NCBI GenBank assembly: GCA_900169235.1
Contig: FWCC01000071.1
Span: forward strand, 9,090 to 55,486
Length of the DNA: 46,397 bases
Source: Zarea fungicola
Taxonomy: Eukaryota; Ascomycota; Sordariomycetes; Hypocreales; Cordycipitaceae
Direction of reading: 5' to 3'
Shown: positions 10,755 through 21,208 of the stretch, one piece after another
Layout: each line of letters opens with the position of its first letter
Position numbering within the stretch: the first letter of the stretch is position 1
Notes under the pieces: model-generated
What the model saw: only the letters and a program-made list of their open reading frames with translations
Told to the model about the DNA's origin: nothing
Databases searched by the model: none
Made by a program: the position numbers and the translations under genes

Positions 10755-12948
10755 TTAAAAGCCTTTCTCACTACCGACACAGTTACGGCAGCTAAAGACG
10801 CCCTTCGGGTCAAGCGCCTTCTTAATGGACAGAAGACGTGGGTAGTTGGATCCCCACTGGACGCCGCTAAAGTCATCATCGGCCGGGTACTCCTCGTTGT
10901 AGTACGCAGGGCTACCAAAGGTCTCTGTCAGACTCTCACTGACAGTCTCAATTGTGGCATTCTGTGCCGCAGTGATGCCGTCCCAGGGTCCGAAAATGCT
11001 GCAACACAGGTTAGATATGTCATATGCGCACGTTTGATAAGTAGTGCAGAGAAAAGGGGGCAACAAACGGGCTATCAACGAATGCAAAAGCATCTCGCCA
11101 GGCTGGGTGGACAGAAGTCTAAAAAAAGGTTAGAAAACAATAGTTCTGTTGAAAGACATGGGGTGGATTGACAAAAACTTACGGCATCAGGCGCAACCTT
11201 GTTTGTGGCGCCGCCAACAGCTACAACCGTGGAAGTTAGAAACAAAGAAATCCATAGGAATGGGTGATTGCATAAAACGTACCATTCTGGAAAATAAAGG
11301 GCACGGGAGACGAGGTGATAAAGTTCTTAATCTTCTCACGTCCAGCAGGGTCATTCATCAACTCGTTGGAGATGACGCGACTGAGATCAGCAAGGTTGAC
11401 GCCAACAAGGCCGGCGGCGTTGATCAGCGGAAGGATATGGTTGTAAGCGCTGATGAAGGAGGTAGTGCCATTGAACTGTGCCGTGCCCAAGAATGCCTGG
11501 CATCCAGCGACCTTGGTCAATGGAGCCCAGAGTGAAAAGGTCTTGTCGGTGGTCTCGGCCACATCACCTGCACCAAAAGCGGCAAAGGAAATCAAAGCGA
11601 AGCTGTTGGTTGCTGGACTTGCTTCCCAGATACCCTGAAATAAAATCTACATTAGCAAATCTGCCTTTTCTCTCTTTTTCATGGCGTACTCGGGCAAGAG
11701 GGGATTTTCTATGCACAATACAACGTACGGTCTGCCCAGCGGCGCGCGTCGGGATCTGCACATCTATGATATTGCTGATGAGGCTGGCAAATGAGGCAGA
11801 GTCGGCGCATTGCACAACACCGGAGACGGTGTTGATGGTCTTGAATGCCGAGTATGTCTTGAGCCACACGCGCGTCACCACGCCAAAGGCACCACCGCCA
11901 CCGCGAAGAGCCCAGAAGAGGTCCTTGTTCAGGACGGCATTGGCAATCACGACGGAGCCGTTCGCAAGAACGACCTGGAACTGCACCACGTTGTCGACGC
12001 CGAGACCAAAGTGAGGTCCATTAGGCCCGGTTCCACCACCAAGGACATAGCCGCCAGTAGCACCGACAGTCTGTGTGAAGCCGCCAATCGTGACGAGTCC
12101 ATTCGCGGAACCAAATTCGTAGAGGCCCTGGACATTAACGGCGGGGCCGGCAGAAATGACCGTCTGCGGGGTCTGTTTTGTCGACTGGGGTACGAAGTTC
12201 TTAACCACGGCGGCATCGTTGAGGTGGCCGGTCCAGATGGCAAATGATCCTTCTCCAGAGGAGCGGCCGGTGTAGCAGTGGCCAGTCTGCAGAGTAGAAA
12301 ACACTATTAGCAAAAATAGAAAGACAAAGGATAATAAAATCACAGAAACAGTTCATGAAAGCGGATGTAGTCAGTTGTCGGTGTGGTCACTTACGTTCTT
12401 GATACGGAGTCGGAGGTTATACTGCGCCGCCCACTTTACGGAAGCAACAATATCAGCAACACCAGTAGCGTTGACAACATAGTTGGACATGGCACCAAGA
12501 TCGCAGCTGCGATTGATCGGCAGTGGTGCAGAGCCATCGGCTGGCAGGTCAGGGACGGGACAGCCTTTCAGGTCGGATGTCTGTTCCCAGTTGGTGTACA
12601 TGACCGCGGCTGTGATCCAAGTTACCAGCGTTAGGTTTGTTTCAAGAGTCGGGGGGCAAGGGTTCGCCCAGGAAGCATACCAGGCAGGGAATCTCTGAAA
12701 GTAAGACTGCCCTTGTTCTTGGCGAGTTCCAGGCATTGCTCGGCATTGTACGTGGCTGCATAGCAAGGCGCGCCATACGGTGTCACCTTGATAAGTCTAC
12801 CTCCAACGGTGCGGTTGAAGCCATCCCAAAGCGCAGCGGGTGGGTAGCAAGGGGTTCCAGGGAGGCAGTACGGAGAACCAGCCGAGACTGGAGCCGCAAG
12901 CTCACCTACGAGCAGGATAGCAGCCAGAAGCTGCTTGTAAGACGGCAT
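10755..12948 (-). CDS. Secreted BBE-type FAD-dependent oxidase
   Basis: Predicted extracellular flavoenzyme of the berberine-bridge/vanillyl-alcohol-oxidase superfamily, which oxidises alcohols, sugars or secondary metabolites with O2. Seven exons (12948-12681, 12609-12395, 12286-11729, 11634-11283, 11220-11183, 11118-11069, 10998-10755) join in frame to 574 residues. A signal peptide covers about residues 1-23 (core LLAAILLVGELAA). The FAD domain has LRIKNTGHCYTGRSSGEGS with H164, where the flavin-linking His normally sits. It continues with GGYVLGGGTGPNGPHFGLGVD and DLFWALRGGGGAFGVVT. The C-terminal BBE segment NYPRLLSIKKALDPKGVF is conserved. Cys165 replaces the Asp usual after the His. 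Exon 1 looks as though it shifts frame near 12690, but an intron (12680-12610) with a CTAAC branch point explains this. Five Asn-X-Ser/Thr sites or more are visible. No biosynthetic cluster surrounds it. Confidence 0.9.
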
Positions 12949-13741
12949 GGTCGACCTTTGAGTGGAAATGGAGCCAAGACAAGCTCTGAACAAGAAATAA
13001 CTCTGTTAATTTTACTGTTTCTACGGTCCAACTACTAGCATTTTATACATGGATTTGTTCTCGGCACGGAGTAACCGATGTCCTGCTTAAGTGAGCGATG
13101 TATTTTGGTTAGCAATAGGACCCCTGTAACAAGAGAAGAGCAATTTTTCTATAGACCGGCCGGTATGTCTCCAGTGCATTTGTCAAAAGAGGCGAATGGC
13201 GACCTAAAGCGGATAGGTACTTTTACGAGGCACCGTTCAACTCATGCACTAGTTCTAGTCATGTAATCGCGTACTGCTATAAATATTAGGGTTTACCGGG
13301 GCTTCAAAAGGGCAAAGGACGGCCTATGGAAGAAAATATCTCACCCGCGCCGTTGCTACCTGGCCTGATAGGCTGATCCGTATCACGACCCCCTGCAGGT
13401 AGTCTAGGCAAGTGATGGAGTTCTAAATACGAGTTTCAATACCTTGCTTTTTGGAAATGCCTTCCTGCTTCTGTATATCATGATTGGCTTATTCTTGAAC
13501 CGAATTTCAAATTTACATTGGCAGGGCCATTGACGAAGGCTTCTACAGACAATTACACTCTCAAATTGATTTTGTCTTTGGTCACAAAACTTCAATGCAT
13601 AACTTTGGCAAATCGGCAATGGAACCAGAATTGGAAAGAAAGCATTAGCTCACGTAAGCTCAAATTTGTCTGGCCTTGCATGAGGTGTTCATTTATAAAA
13701 ATGACTAGGGCGCGCGTTACACTCGACGGGAGAGACCGAAA

Positions 13742-13781
13742 ACGCTATGAATGACCACCCCTGGCCGGTCATTCATAGCGT
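13742..13781. repeat. Perfect 15-bp inverted repeat, 10-base loop
   Basis: Arms ACGCTATGAATGACC and GGTCATTCATAGCGT pair perfectly around the spacer ACCCCTGGCC. It can form a cruciform in DNA or a stable hairpin in RNA. No gene is next to it. Confidence 0.8.
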
Positions 13782-14302
13782 CTAATAAATACGTACTAGG
13801 CTCTGACAGATATTCTCTACGCCTACATGGCAATGCAACAGAAAATACAGGACTCGGGGCGGTCATTGGACTGCGGACCATGTAGGCTGGAAAATCCGTC
13901 TCCACGGATATCCCGATGGGAAGAGTTGCAATCCAGACCGACTGACTATAGCACCAAGCACAGTCTATACAGATGTTGTTTTACTTAATAGGAGAAGGCT
14001 TGAGACGACCAAGACTGGAACCACAAACCCATCCTTGCCGGTGGTTAAGCTTACCGTCTCGGCATCTGAATCAATGGCTTGCGTGGCGTTTTTCGGAAAG
14101 CTGCCGGCCCAAATTAAACCAACAAACGTGTTCCACTAAGTGCCTGATTGGTTGCAGAGTCAATTCGTCCAGTCCAAGATCCCAGTTCCACCAACCAGAC
14201 TGGAGCTCCAAAAGGGGAAAGCTACTGCGTGCGGCGTTCCGCCAACTTGGCTGGGCTTCGAACGGGGATGCCGCTACGGAGTACCACTATGGAGTATCGG
14301 CT

Positions 14303-14667
14303 TTTGTCTGCAAAGGCAGTGATTAGCCCCATTCGTCGTAAAGATTTGCAATCACTGTACGTACTAATTAAGCACCCGCCAAGTTCCTGACAAAATCTGG
14401 TTAGTGCTTCCGCCGGTAGGACTGTTCCTTTGCAACGAAGGTGATTAGTTCTGCTCGCCGTTGTTTCCTATTACTGTAAGTACGAACTAAGCACCAACAA
14501 GGCTCCTAATAAAGTGTGGTTTTTGCTTCCGCACGTACGACTGCTCCTTTGCAACGGCGGTGATTAACTCAGCTCGCCGTTCTGTCCTATTACTGCAAGT
14601 ACGAATTAAGCATCAACCACGTTCCTAACAAAATGTAGTTAGTGCTGCCGCATGTAGAAATGTTGCC
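14303..14667. repeat. Diverged tandem repeat, three copies of about 120 bases
   Basis: Three consecutive related units begin at about 14303, 14429 and 14549. The anchor GTGATTA recurs at 14319, 14441 and 14560 (spacing 122 and 119). Other shared blocks are CTATTACTG.AAGTACGAA.TAAGCA, GTTCCT.A.AAA.T and TTAGTGCTTCCGC. The copies differ by many substitutions and by a few small indels. The second and third are closest. No open frame persists across units, so this is non-coding. Confidence 0.75.
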
Positions 14668-15069
14668 GATGGATCCCTCTCGGCTGGCAATTTCGGTAGT
14701 TAGTTGGTTAGATATTGATCCTCTGCAATCACATAATGCAATCACAAATGATGCCACCCGTTTTAAGTTTCACCAAATGATACTATTATCAGCAGCCCCT
14801 CCTCTGAAAGGGCCACACGGCACTACATGTACAAGGCGCGCGCGCTCTTTACTTGAAATTCAAGCTTTAGCGCTGACAAGATTTCACCAGGGCCAAAGAA
14901 GGGCCATTGTTTATTAAAAACCCATTCCCCTCAACAATCCCTGTCCCTTCTAAGAAGAGTAAAACTTTCTCCTCAAACGTCCCGTTTCAGCTTCGCGCAT
15001 ACGGACTATCAACGGGGAAACCCCACGTAATCACGGATGTTCCCGTAACTTTAAACGACATCAATTACA

Positions 15070-16839
15070 TCAACTACGGGATAGGTTGTTGTGGAGTTTA
15101 TGCTCGCGCATGAGCGAAATGGAAACCGTGGCCGCAATGGCCAGTCCCAGCATAGTCAGGGCCACGCTGTGAAAGGCGTCCACAAACGACTGAATCACAC
15201 CATCATGCCACCCATCCGGCAGCCGCCTCAGCTCGTCCAAGCTGTCGCGGATGCGCTGAATCTCCTCCGCGGCGCCCGGCCGGTCGCCGAACCGCTCCCA
15301 CAGGCGCGCGCCCAGCACGTTCTGGTACACGACAGACCCGACGGTGACGCCCAGGGTTGAACCGATGCTGCGCGCCATGTACGTGCCGCTGGTGACGACG
15401 GCCTGGTGGGCGTGGTCCACGGCCGCAATGGCCGCGAGCAGGGTGACGGTCAGCATGGCGCCGTAGCCGCTGCCCGTGAAGAAGAAGCCCAGGCTGACGA
15501 GCCACACGGGGGTGCTGGCGTCGAGGAGGCTGAAGAGCACGACGCCGACGGTGATGGCGAGCGTGCACACGACGCCAATCGCCCAGTACCGGCCCGTCCG
15601 CTTCATGAGCAGGCCCGACGCGACGGACCCCGCGGACGCGCCCACCGACGACGGGAGGAGCTGCAGGCCGGCCGTCGTGGCGCTGCTGCCGAGCACCTGC
15701 AGGAATAAGGGGCCGTAAAAGAGACCCGTCATGACGAGCATGGTGGCGAGAAAGTTGGTCGTGCAGGCCGCGAGCACGGTGCGGTCCGCGAGGAGGCGTA
15801 CGGGGATGATGGGCTGGCGGGCAGTGCCCTCCCACCACAAAAAGACGGCGAAGAGGACGAGCGCAAGCGGGATGGTGGTCAGCGGGAGCGGGTGCGTCCA
15901 GGGGACGAGGTTGCCGCCCGCGTTGAGGCCGAGCAGCATCAGCACGAGGAAGGAAATGGTCAGGAAGACGCCGCCAAAGTCGATGCGCGAGAGCAGGGAC
16001 TTGTCGGACTGTTTGGGCGGGACGTCAACCATGAAGTAGACGACGATACCCGAGAGCACTACGGGAGGGACCTGGATGAGAAAGGCGAGACGCCAGCCCA
16101 TGCGTGTGTGGTCGTTGATGAGGCCGCCAAAGATGCCGCCCATCATCGCGCCGGAGCCGTAGCACAGATTACCCAGCCCTTGGATGATGCCGCGCTTGCG
16201 CAGGGGCACGAGGTCGGAGCCGAGAAAGGTGGATATGCTCATGAGGCCGCCGCCGCCGATGCCCGCGACGATGCGCCCGAGAATCATGGTGCCCTCGTCC
16301 CGCGCAAGGCCGCAGATGAGGTTGCCGGCAGCGAAGAAGATGTTGCTAAAGACGAGTCCTGGTCCGCGGCCAAAGATGTCGGTGAGGCGCCCGGAGATGG
16401 GCTGGCAGGCGGCGTTGGCAATGAAGTAGGCCGAGGCGAGCCAGGACATGAGACTCAGGGACTGGAATTCGCTGGAGATTGGTCCGGAGAGCGTGGCGAT
16501 GATTGTGGAATCGACGGCGCCGAGGAAGACGCCAACCCAAGCGGAGCCCATGATGAGGGACAGCCGCAGTGTCGAGATTTCCTCAGCAATGATGGTCTGT
16601 TCGTCACTTTCATTGTTGTTGCTGGCACCCGCACCGTTTGTGTCACTCTCGTTGTATGTCTCGCTGTAGCTGGGAGGAGGAGGCTGCTGCTTCTGCGGTT
16701 GGGCGGCGCCGGGAGAGGCCGGACGCAGAAGTGGTGTCCTTTCCGTATTGTCAGCGTCATTTACCGCAGATTCCTCGTCTGCACGACACGATGACGATTT
16801 TTTCGAAGATTTTCGAGCCATTGCAAACCACGTAGACAA
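15070..16839 (-). CDS. DHA2-type MFS transporter, vacuolar amino-acid permease-like (Vba/Fnx1)
   Basis: Intronless gene of 589 residues (583 if the second Met, 16821, MARKSSK, is used; either is possible). The 14-TM drug:H+ antiporter-2 architecture is clear. Motif A appears as GRLTDIFGRG, LGRIVAGIGGGGLM follows, and the antiporter motif C region is GSGAMMGGIFGGLI. The stretch SLMSWLASAYFIANAACQPISGRLTDIFGR closely matches fungal Vba1/Vba2 and Fnx1 proteins, which move basic amino acids into the vacuole. The 100-residue cytosolic N-terminus has an acidic dileucine motif ERTPLL (33-38) and a PPxY motif PPSY (55-58). Such signals direct AP-3 vacuolar sorting and recruit Rsp5/NEDD4 ubiquitin ligases. 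The C-terminal part is very GC-rich. A drug exporter role at the plasma membrane is the main alternative. Confidence 0.88.
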   Translation of the reverse strand: MSTWFAMARKSSKKSSSCRADEESAVNDADNTERTPLLRPASPGAAQPQKQQPPPPSYSETYNESDTNGAGASNNNESDEQTIIAEEISTLRLSLIMGSAWVGVFLGAVDSTIIATLSGPISSEFQSLSLMSWLASAYFIANAACQPISGRLTDIFGRGPGLVFSNIFFAAGNLICGLARDEGTMILGRIVAGIGGGGLMSISTFLGSDLVPLRKRGIIQGLGNLCYGSGAMMGGIFGGLINDHTRMGWRLAFLIQVPPVVLSGIVVYFMVDVPPKQSDKSLLSRIDFGGVFLTISFLVLMLLGLNAGGNLVPWTHPLPLTTIPLALVLFAVFLWWEGTARQPIIPVRLLADRTVLAACTTNFLATMLVMTGLFYGPLFLQVLGSSATTAGLQLLPSSVGASAGSVASGLLMKRTGRYWAIGVVCTLAITVGVVLFSLLDASTPVWLVSLGFFFTGSGYGAMLTVTLLAAIAAVDHAHQAVVTSGTYMARSIGSTLGVTVGSVVYQNVLGARLWERFGDRPGAAEEIQRIRDSLDELRRLPDGWHDGVIQSFVDAFHSVALTMLGLAIAATVSISLMREHKLHNNLSRS

Positions 16840-18017
16840 TCGCCCGGTATTTTTACTTGGCGATTAAACGTAAAAGCGATGGTGAAGAGGGTAAGCTATA
16901 GCTGGAAATTGTAATGACGTGAAAACCGGCGATCTGGAGCTACGCAGCCACAGTGGATGCGTTTCGTCAAAAGGTCCAAGACCGGAAGGGCGTACTCTGT
17001 ACTAAATGTATAATGCTCTGTAGGGTGAACAGGTTTATTCAACACACTGGCGGTAGTGGAGGCTGGTTCATGATGCTGTTCCACTTGAGCAAAATATATG
17101 GCGATGAAAGGGAACAAGTTTCAGCACTCCCAAGGTTTTGGAAAGTGGCCTTTTTCGTAAAGAACCCGAACTCAATTTAACTGGGAGGTCTTGAATGGAG
17201 TGGTCCTGTTTTAGTCGAATTATAGCGTGTCATGGTTGTCAGCTCGACTTACAGTGATTCGCTACAGCTAAACCTCAAGCCCACCTCAGCTTTTCAGCTT
17301 TTCCTAATGTGGCTGTTGATGCCGCCGCCTGTCGGATGTTTCAGATACTGGGATTGCTTCGGCTCCGACGTCTGCGGGTTGACTTTGAGGACTTGGTGAT
17401 GCGTGCATCTCCTTGTCCTGTTGAAATTTTGTCTCTTCTTTAGAAGCTACAAGTATTTGCTGAAAATTGGGATTAAGAAATCACCCACGCAGCTTAAACT
17501 CACTTGTAATGATGCGACATCCTGCACGAACCTTCAGTCGTCAGTGCCCGGCTTCGGTGCGGGTAGAGAAAGGCGACGCACATTAGCTTGGTTCCACAAC
17601 CGTGAACGGTTTCTCTTTGTGACCTTATTTTACTTACTCGCTACCTTTTTCAGATGCATCGCAATATTAACTCAAAGCCGATTGGTCAAGATGCATGAAA
17701 ACACAAAGGGAAGATAGGCACAAACTAGTCTACCTCTTAAAGAACAAAGGCAGTATAAATCCTCTGACCCCCCTTGTAAGCGGCCGACTCCAGAAAATAC
17801 CTCCCTCCATCTTTTTTCGTTCAACAAAGGGAACATATAGGTGGCTCAAAGGGATCTGCCCATTGACTGCAACAGAGCATGCATTCGTGATGGGACTACA
17901 AATAAGAAGCCTCCGGCCAGCATCTATGAATGTCAGATCAAAAAATCACCGACGCCCCAGCAAACTTTGCCAAGACCATTGACTAACCCCTTGAGCAAAA
18001 ACGAAAATCGTAACATC
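16840..18017. other. Intergenic 1.2 kb
   Basis: Contains the divergent promoters of the DHA2 gene (minus) and the hypothetical gene at 18018 (plus). Open frames here start from non-ATG codons or are short; none is supported. Exons upstream of 18018 for the hypothetical gene cannot be excluded. Confidence 0.5.
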
Positions 18018-18678
18018 ATGGGGCATAACAGATACGAAGGAGAGCGTCCAAACAGTCCGCAGACGAATGAGGTCCTGCTGGATCGAAAGTGGTGCATGCC
18101 TTGCATTCTCGCCGTCTTCGTAGATGGCACCGACTGCGGTCCCTGCCGACACCTTGTTAATGGCGGCGACGGATTGGGTATGTTTTCCTTGCACAAATTC
18201 CTCCACCGTTCTACCTCAAAATATGTGGACTAACGCATATCCTTTTTCATAGATGTTGTCCTCATACCTGGTCATGACCAGCCGTGGAATCCACAGCTAC
18301 GTGACGCCGCCAGACAGCTCGCAGCGGCAAAAGTACAGCTGTGCAAGTTAATGGCGGACAAGACTCCCTATATTCACAACAAAGGCCGTAGTGGTTTGAT
18401 TCGAGACATCAAGGTAAGCGGTACTCGCTCCACTCTGGTCTGTGTATACGTTCAACTGCTAACTTGGCTTGCTCCTACAGTATAGAATCCTACTTCAGAG
18501 GATGCGGATCATCTGTTTACTCAGTCTCGGCACCGAGGAAGTAGGTACCGTCTCAACCAACTTTACACCGCGTCCGGACGGCAGTGCTCTTTTTGGTCTA
18601 GAAATCTCGGCACCAGCCACCATGGGAGTTGTGCTTGATCCACCAAACGGCTCCTTGAGTATACCCCCTGCCTGGTGA
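18018..18678 (+). CDS. Hypothetical protein with C-x2-C-x10-C-x2-C motif
   Basis: Three exons (18018-18177, 18253-18413, 18481-18678) give 172 residues. Both introns have good fungal signals: GTATGT..ACTAAC..CATAG and GTAAGC..GCTAAC..ACAG, and both keep the frame, which is the main reason to believe the gene. The ATG at 18018 has a purine at -3; the reading frame is open further upstream, so an earlier exon is possible. Cysteines at 26, 29, 40 and 43 (WCMPCILAVFVDGTDCGPC) could bind one metal ion. A helical Ala-rich segment follows (LRDAARQLAAAKVQL). The layout recalls small lineage-specific fungal proteins with paired cysteines followed by an Ala-rich helix, but I recognise no named family. 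Function is unknown. Confidence 0.5.
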
Positions 18679-19255
18679 AGAGAAATCTTGGCAAATGTCT
18701 GGAACAGTGGGTTGTGGACGTGGTTTATGATTACAGGAGTTGTTCTCCATCCTGTACGTTTACACCATGGATGACTAATTAAAGAAGAAAAAGGGAAGAA
18801 TACGAAGAAATATGTTGCTTTTCTAGAGCTACCAGTATATACAGTTTTTTTGATTTTGAGTTTGTTTGTCGCACAGATGCGCAGGTAGCTCCTCTCAAAC
18901 ATTGAGACGGGCGGATTACTCGCATGATACCGGGCGCAACTGCTAGATCGTTTTAAATTCCATTACGAAAGAGGTTCAAATTATTTTGAATGCTGAGATG
19001 ATAAAAAGAAATGCTAACCCCTTGTCTTCCGTCCGCTTGGGTGAGTCTCGTGGCCTCGCATTTAGCGGCCATTTGATGATAATACACTCTCGCAATATTG
19101 TGCGACTCAAGAAGACGTCAGATTTTTCTCTTCGCTGTATCTATTCTTCATTTTAGTGCAATGATGTGAATCTTACTTGTCGACTTTCAATTGCCGCATA
19201 TTGATATTCCCACCCGTTCAAGCAAAGGCAACGGATATATCCTTCGCTTTGTATT
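18679..19255. other. Convergent intergenic region
   Basis: Between the 3' ends of the hypothetical gene (plus) and the TDA3-like gene (minus). No gene is seen. Confidence 0.6.
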
Positions 19256-20720
19256 TTATACTCTGAATTTTCTCGGATCCAGACTTTCAATATTGGCACT
19301 CGTCGCTTCGCCGTCGAATACAATTTCCGACATTAATCGCCCCGTCGCTGGCGCATTCTGGATGCCCCAGCAAGTATGGCCCGAGGCCACAAACAGCCCT
19401 TCCACCAGCGTCTTTCCAATCAGCGGCCCGCTTTCTTGTCCGAATCGCATATGCCGGGGGAGATAGCAAGCTTGTTTGGCTTTTATCGGCGCAGCACCCA
19501 AGACGGGGCTAAAAGTCGCAATGTAGGAAGCCAAGTCGTCGCAGAGGTCCTCGTCGTAGGCGACGTCGTCGACAACTTCGGGCAGCGGGATGAGAGTATC
19601 GGGTTCACCTGGGAAATTCAATGCATCAGCTTCCAACCCCCAAAAAAAGAAATTCCAATAAAAAAAACCAAGACACAACTTACCACAGGCATACGCCTCA
19701 TTAAACGGCCGCGCGTAAATCTCCGGGTCTACCCTCCGCTGGTGCGTCCTCTTCTGCTCCTTGGCCGCCCGGTGCGCAGGCACAAAGCTCCGCGGCAGCG
19801 TCACGTCCGTAAAGACGGCAAAGGCGCTCACGTCGGCCTCGTACACGACGCTGTGCGCACGGAGGCCGTCGATCCTCGTGCGCGGCATCAGCTTGCCCGT
19901 CCACGGGCCCGCGGCGACAATCAGATCCGTGATGCCGTCGAGCCACACCGCCTCCCCCGTCGCACGGTTCGTGTACCGGAGGCCATCGACCTTGTTGTTG
20001 GTGACGGTGAGCGCGGTGACCTGCGCCATGGTCCTGGTCGTGGCGCCGGCTTCCTCGGCGAGCCGCGCCATGGACGTGGTGAAGTGGTACGGGTGGACCT
20101 GGGCCGTCTCCGTCGCGCCCGGGCGGCCCATTTCCGTCCAGTCCAGGACGACGCCGTCGTCGACCCAGTCCAGCGCGGCGGGCAGGGGCGCGTCGTTTAG
20201 GAGCTGCTGCGCTGCGACGTCTTGTTTCGGCAGCTTCTCCCAGGCCTTGCCCTCGTCATCGGCCTCCTCACCGCCACTGCCGCCGCCATTTTGTGGCTTG
20301 CTGGTGGTTGTCGCGGCCAGCCTCTTTTGCATCTCGGCAATCTTGCTCTCCGGCACAGAGGCCGTCATGGTACCGCACTGCAGCCTGCGGTAGCCCCATC
20401 TCTGCGCGCCGTTGTGCTCGGCGGCCAGCTCCGCATGGAGCCGATACGAAAGCGGCACTAGGCTGGACGGGTAGGCCCAGAGCGCGAGGAGCCCGCCCGC
20501 TTTGCCAGAGGCGCCGGTGGCAATGGCGGAGCCGGCCTCGAGAATGGTGATGCTGTGTAGCGCCGAGTTGAACTTGGGGTGGCGAGTGAGGAAGTAGGCG
20601 GTCGTGTTGCCAATGACGCCGCCGCCTGTGGTCGCAGCGCGGTTAGCATCGAGAAGCTGCTGTTCGATGGGATGGAAGGGGAGGCCGACCTATGATGACA
20701 ATATTGCGCGCTTCTTCCAT
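19256..20720 (-). CDS. TDA3: FAD-dependent oxidoreductase, DAO family, TDA3-like
   Basis: Predicted flavoprotein of the D-amino-acid-oxidase fold, resembling yeast Tda3 and its fission-yeast relative, which are linked to endosome-Golgi traffic; the chemical substrate is unknown. Three exons (20720-20690, 20625-19684, 19608-19256) give 441 residues. The first exon encodes only ten residues (MEEARNIVII). Splicing completes the Rossmann dinucleotide motif GGGVIG (11-16), which confirms this tiny exon. Family-like stretches follow: TGASGKAGGLLALWAYP, LHAELAAEHNG, DLIVAAGPWTGKL and, near the C-terminus, GLFVASGHTCWGIQNAPATG, where FAD contacts are expected. An Ala/Gly/Glu-rich low-complexity insert lies at about 130-150. 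No signal peptide is present, so it is probably cytosolic or endosomal. Confidence 0.85.
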
Positions 20721-21208
20721 ATTTTCCTGGCGTCGTATTGCATTGGAATATGTCTGTCGCTTCACATGAATAAATATGTAGGTGAGATGGAAGATCTGCG
20801 CTGAATGACGCAGGCAGCGGGGTTCCTTTGCCCCGCTGGCTGTTGTGCCTCGTGAACGTCAGGGATATCGCGACAGAGATGAAACAGCAAGATGATAGGC
20901 ATGTTTTAATTTTCAGTCGCAGTAATTACAAGAAAACTGTATTAAACAGAGGGTGGTGGTCTGCATCATTAATACTCATAATGAGCTCGGTTTGTACAAA
21001 TATTGTCCCCTTTGTGCCTTACCATTGGAGGTTGTGCTGTCGTGCCAAGAGTTATCAAACGGCGATGCGGGTTTAAAATTACACATCACCAAAATTATTT
21101 CTGTCGGTAAAATTGCTAAAGAATTGAAACTGCCGAATGAAAATTATCCTACTTTCCCAACAATAGAAATCTCACATTGGGCTTTCAGTTACAGGCATCT
21201 CGCCGTAG
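20721..21208. other. Promoter-side intergenic of TDA3-like gene
   Basis: No gene is supported. It contains the minus-strand TDA3-like promoter and AT-rich sequence around 21075-21180. Confidence 0.5.

Larger units (their letters stand above)
12949..15069. other. Intergenic 2.1 kb with repeats
   Basis: No gene is supported between the divergent FAD oxidase promoter and the 3' end of the DHA2 gene. Open frames are short and without features. It holds the hairpin at 13742-13781 and the tandem repeat at 14303-14667, each listed separately. The mixture of base changes between repeat copies suggests an old, decaying non-coding segment. Confidence 0.55.

Noticed and set aside
12610..12680. Apparent frameshift in the first coding part of the BBE-type oxidase
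   Set aside because: Sequence 12680-12610 begins GTATGC, has a CTAAC branch point and ends CACAG; removing it restores one frame, so it is an intron.
15091..16794. Long plus-strand frames opposite the DHA2 transporter, up to 300 codons
   Set aside because: They are antisense shadows caused by the high GC of the real gene.
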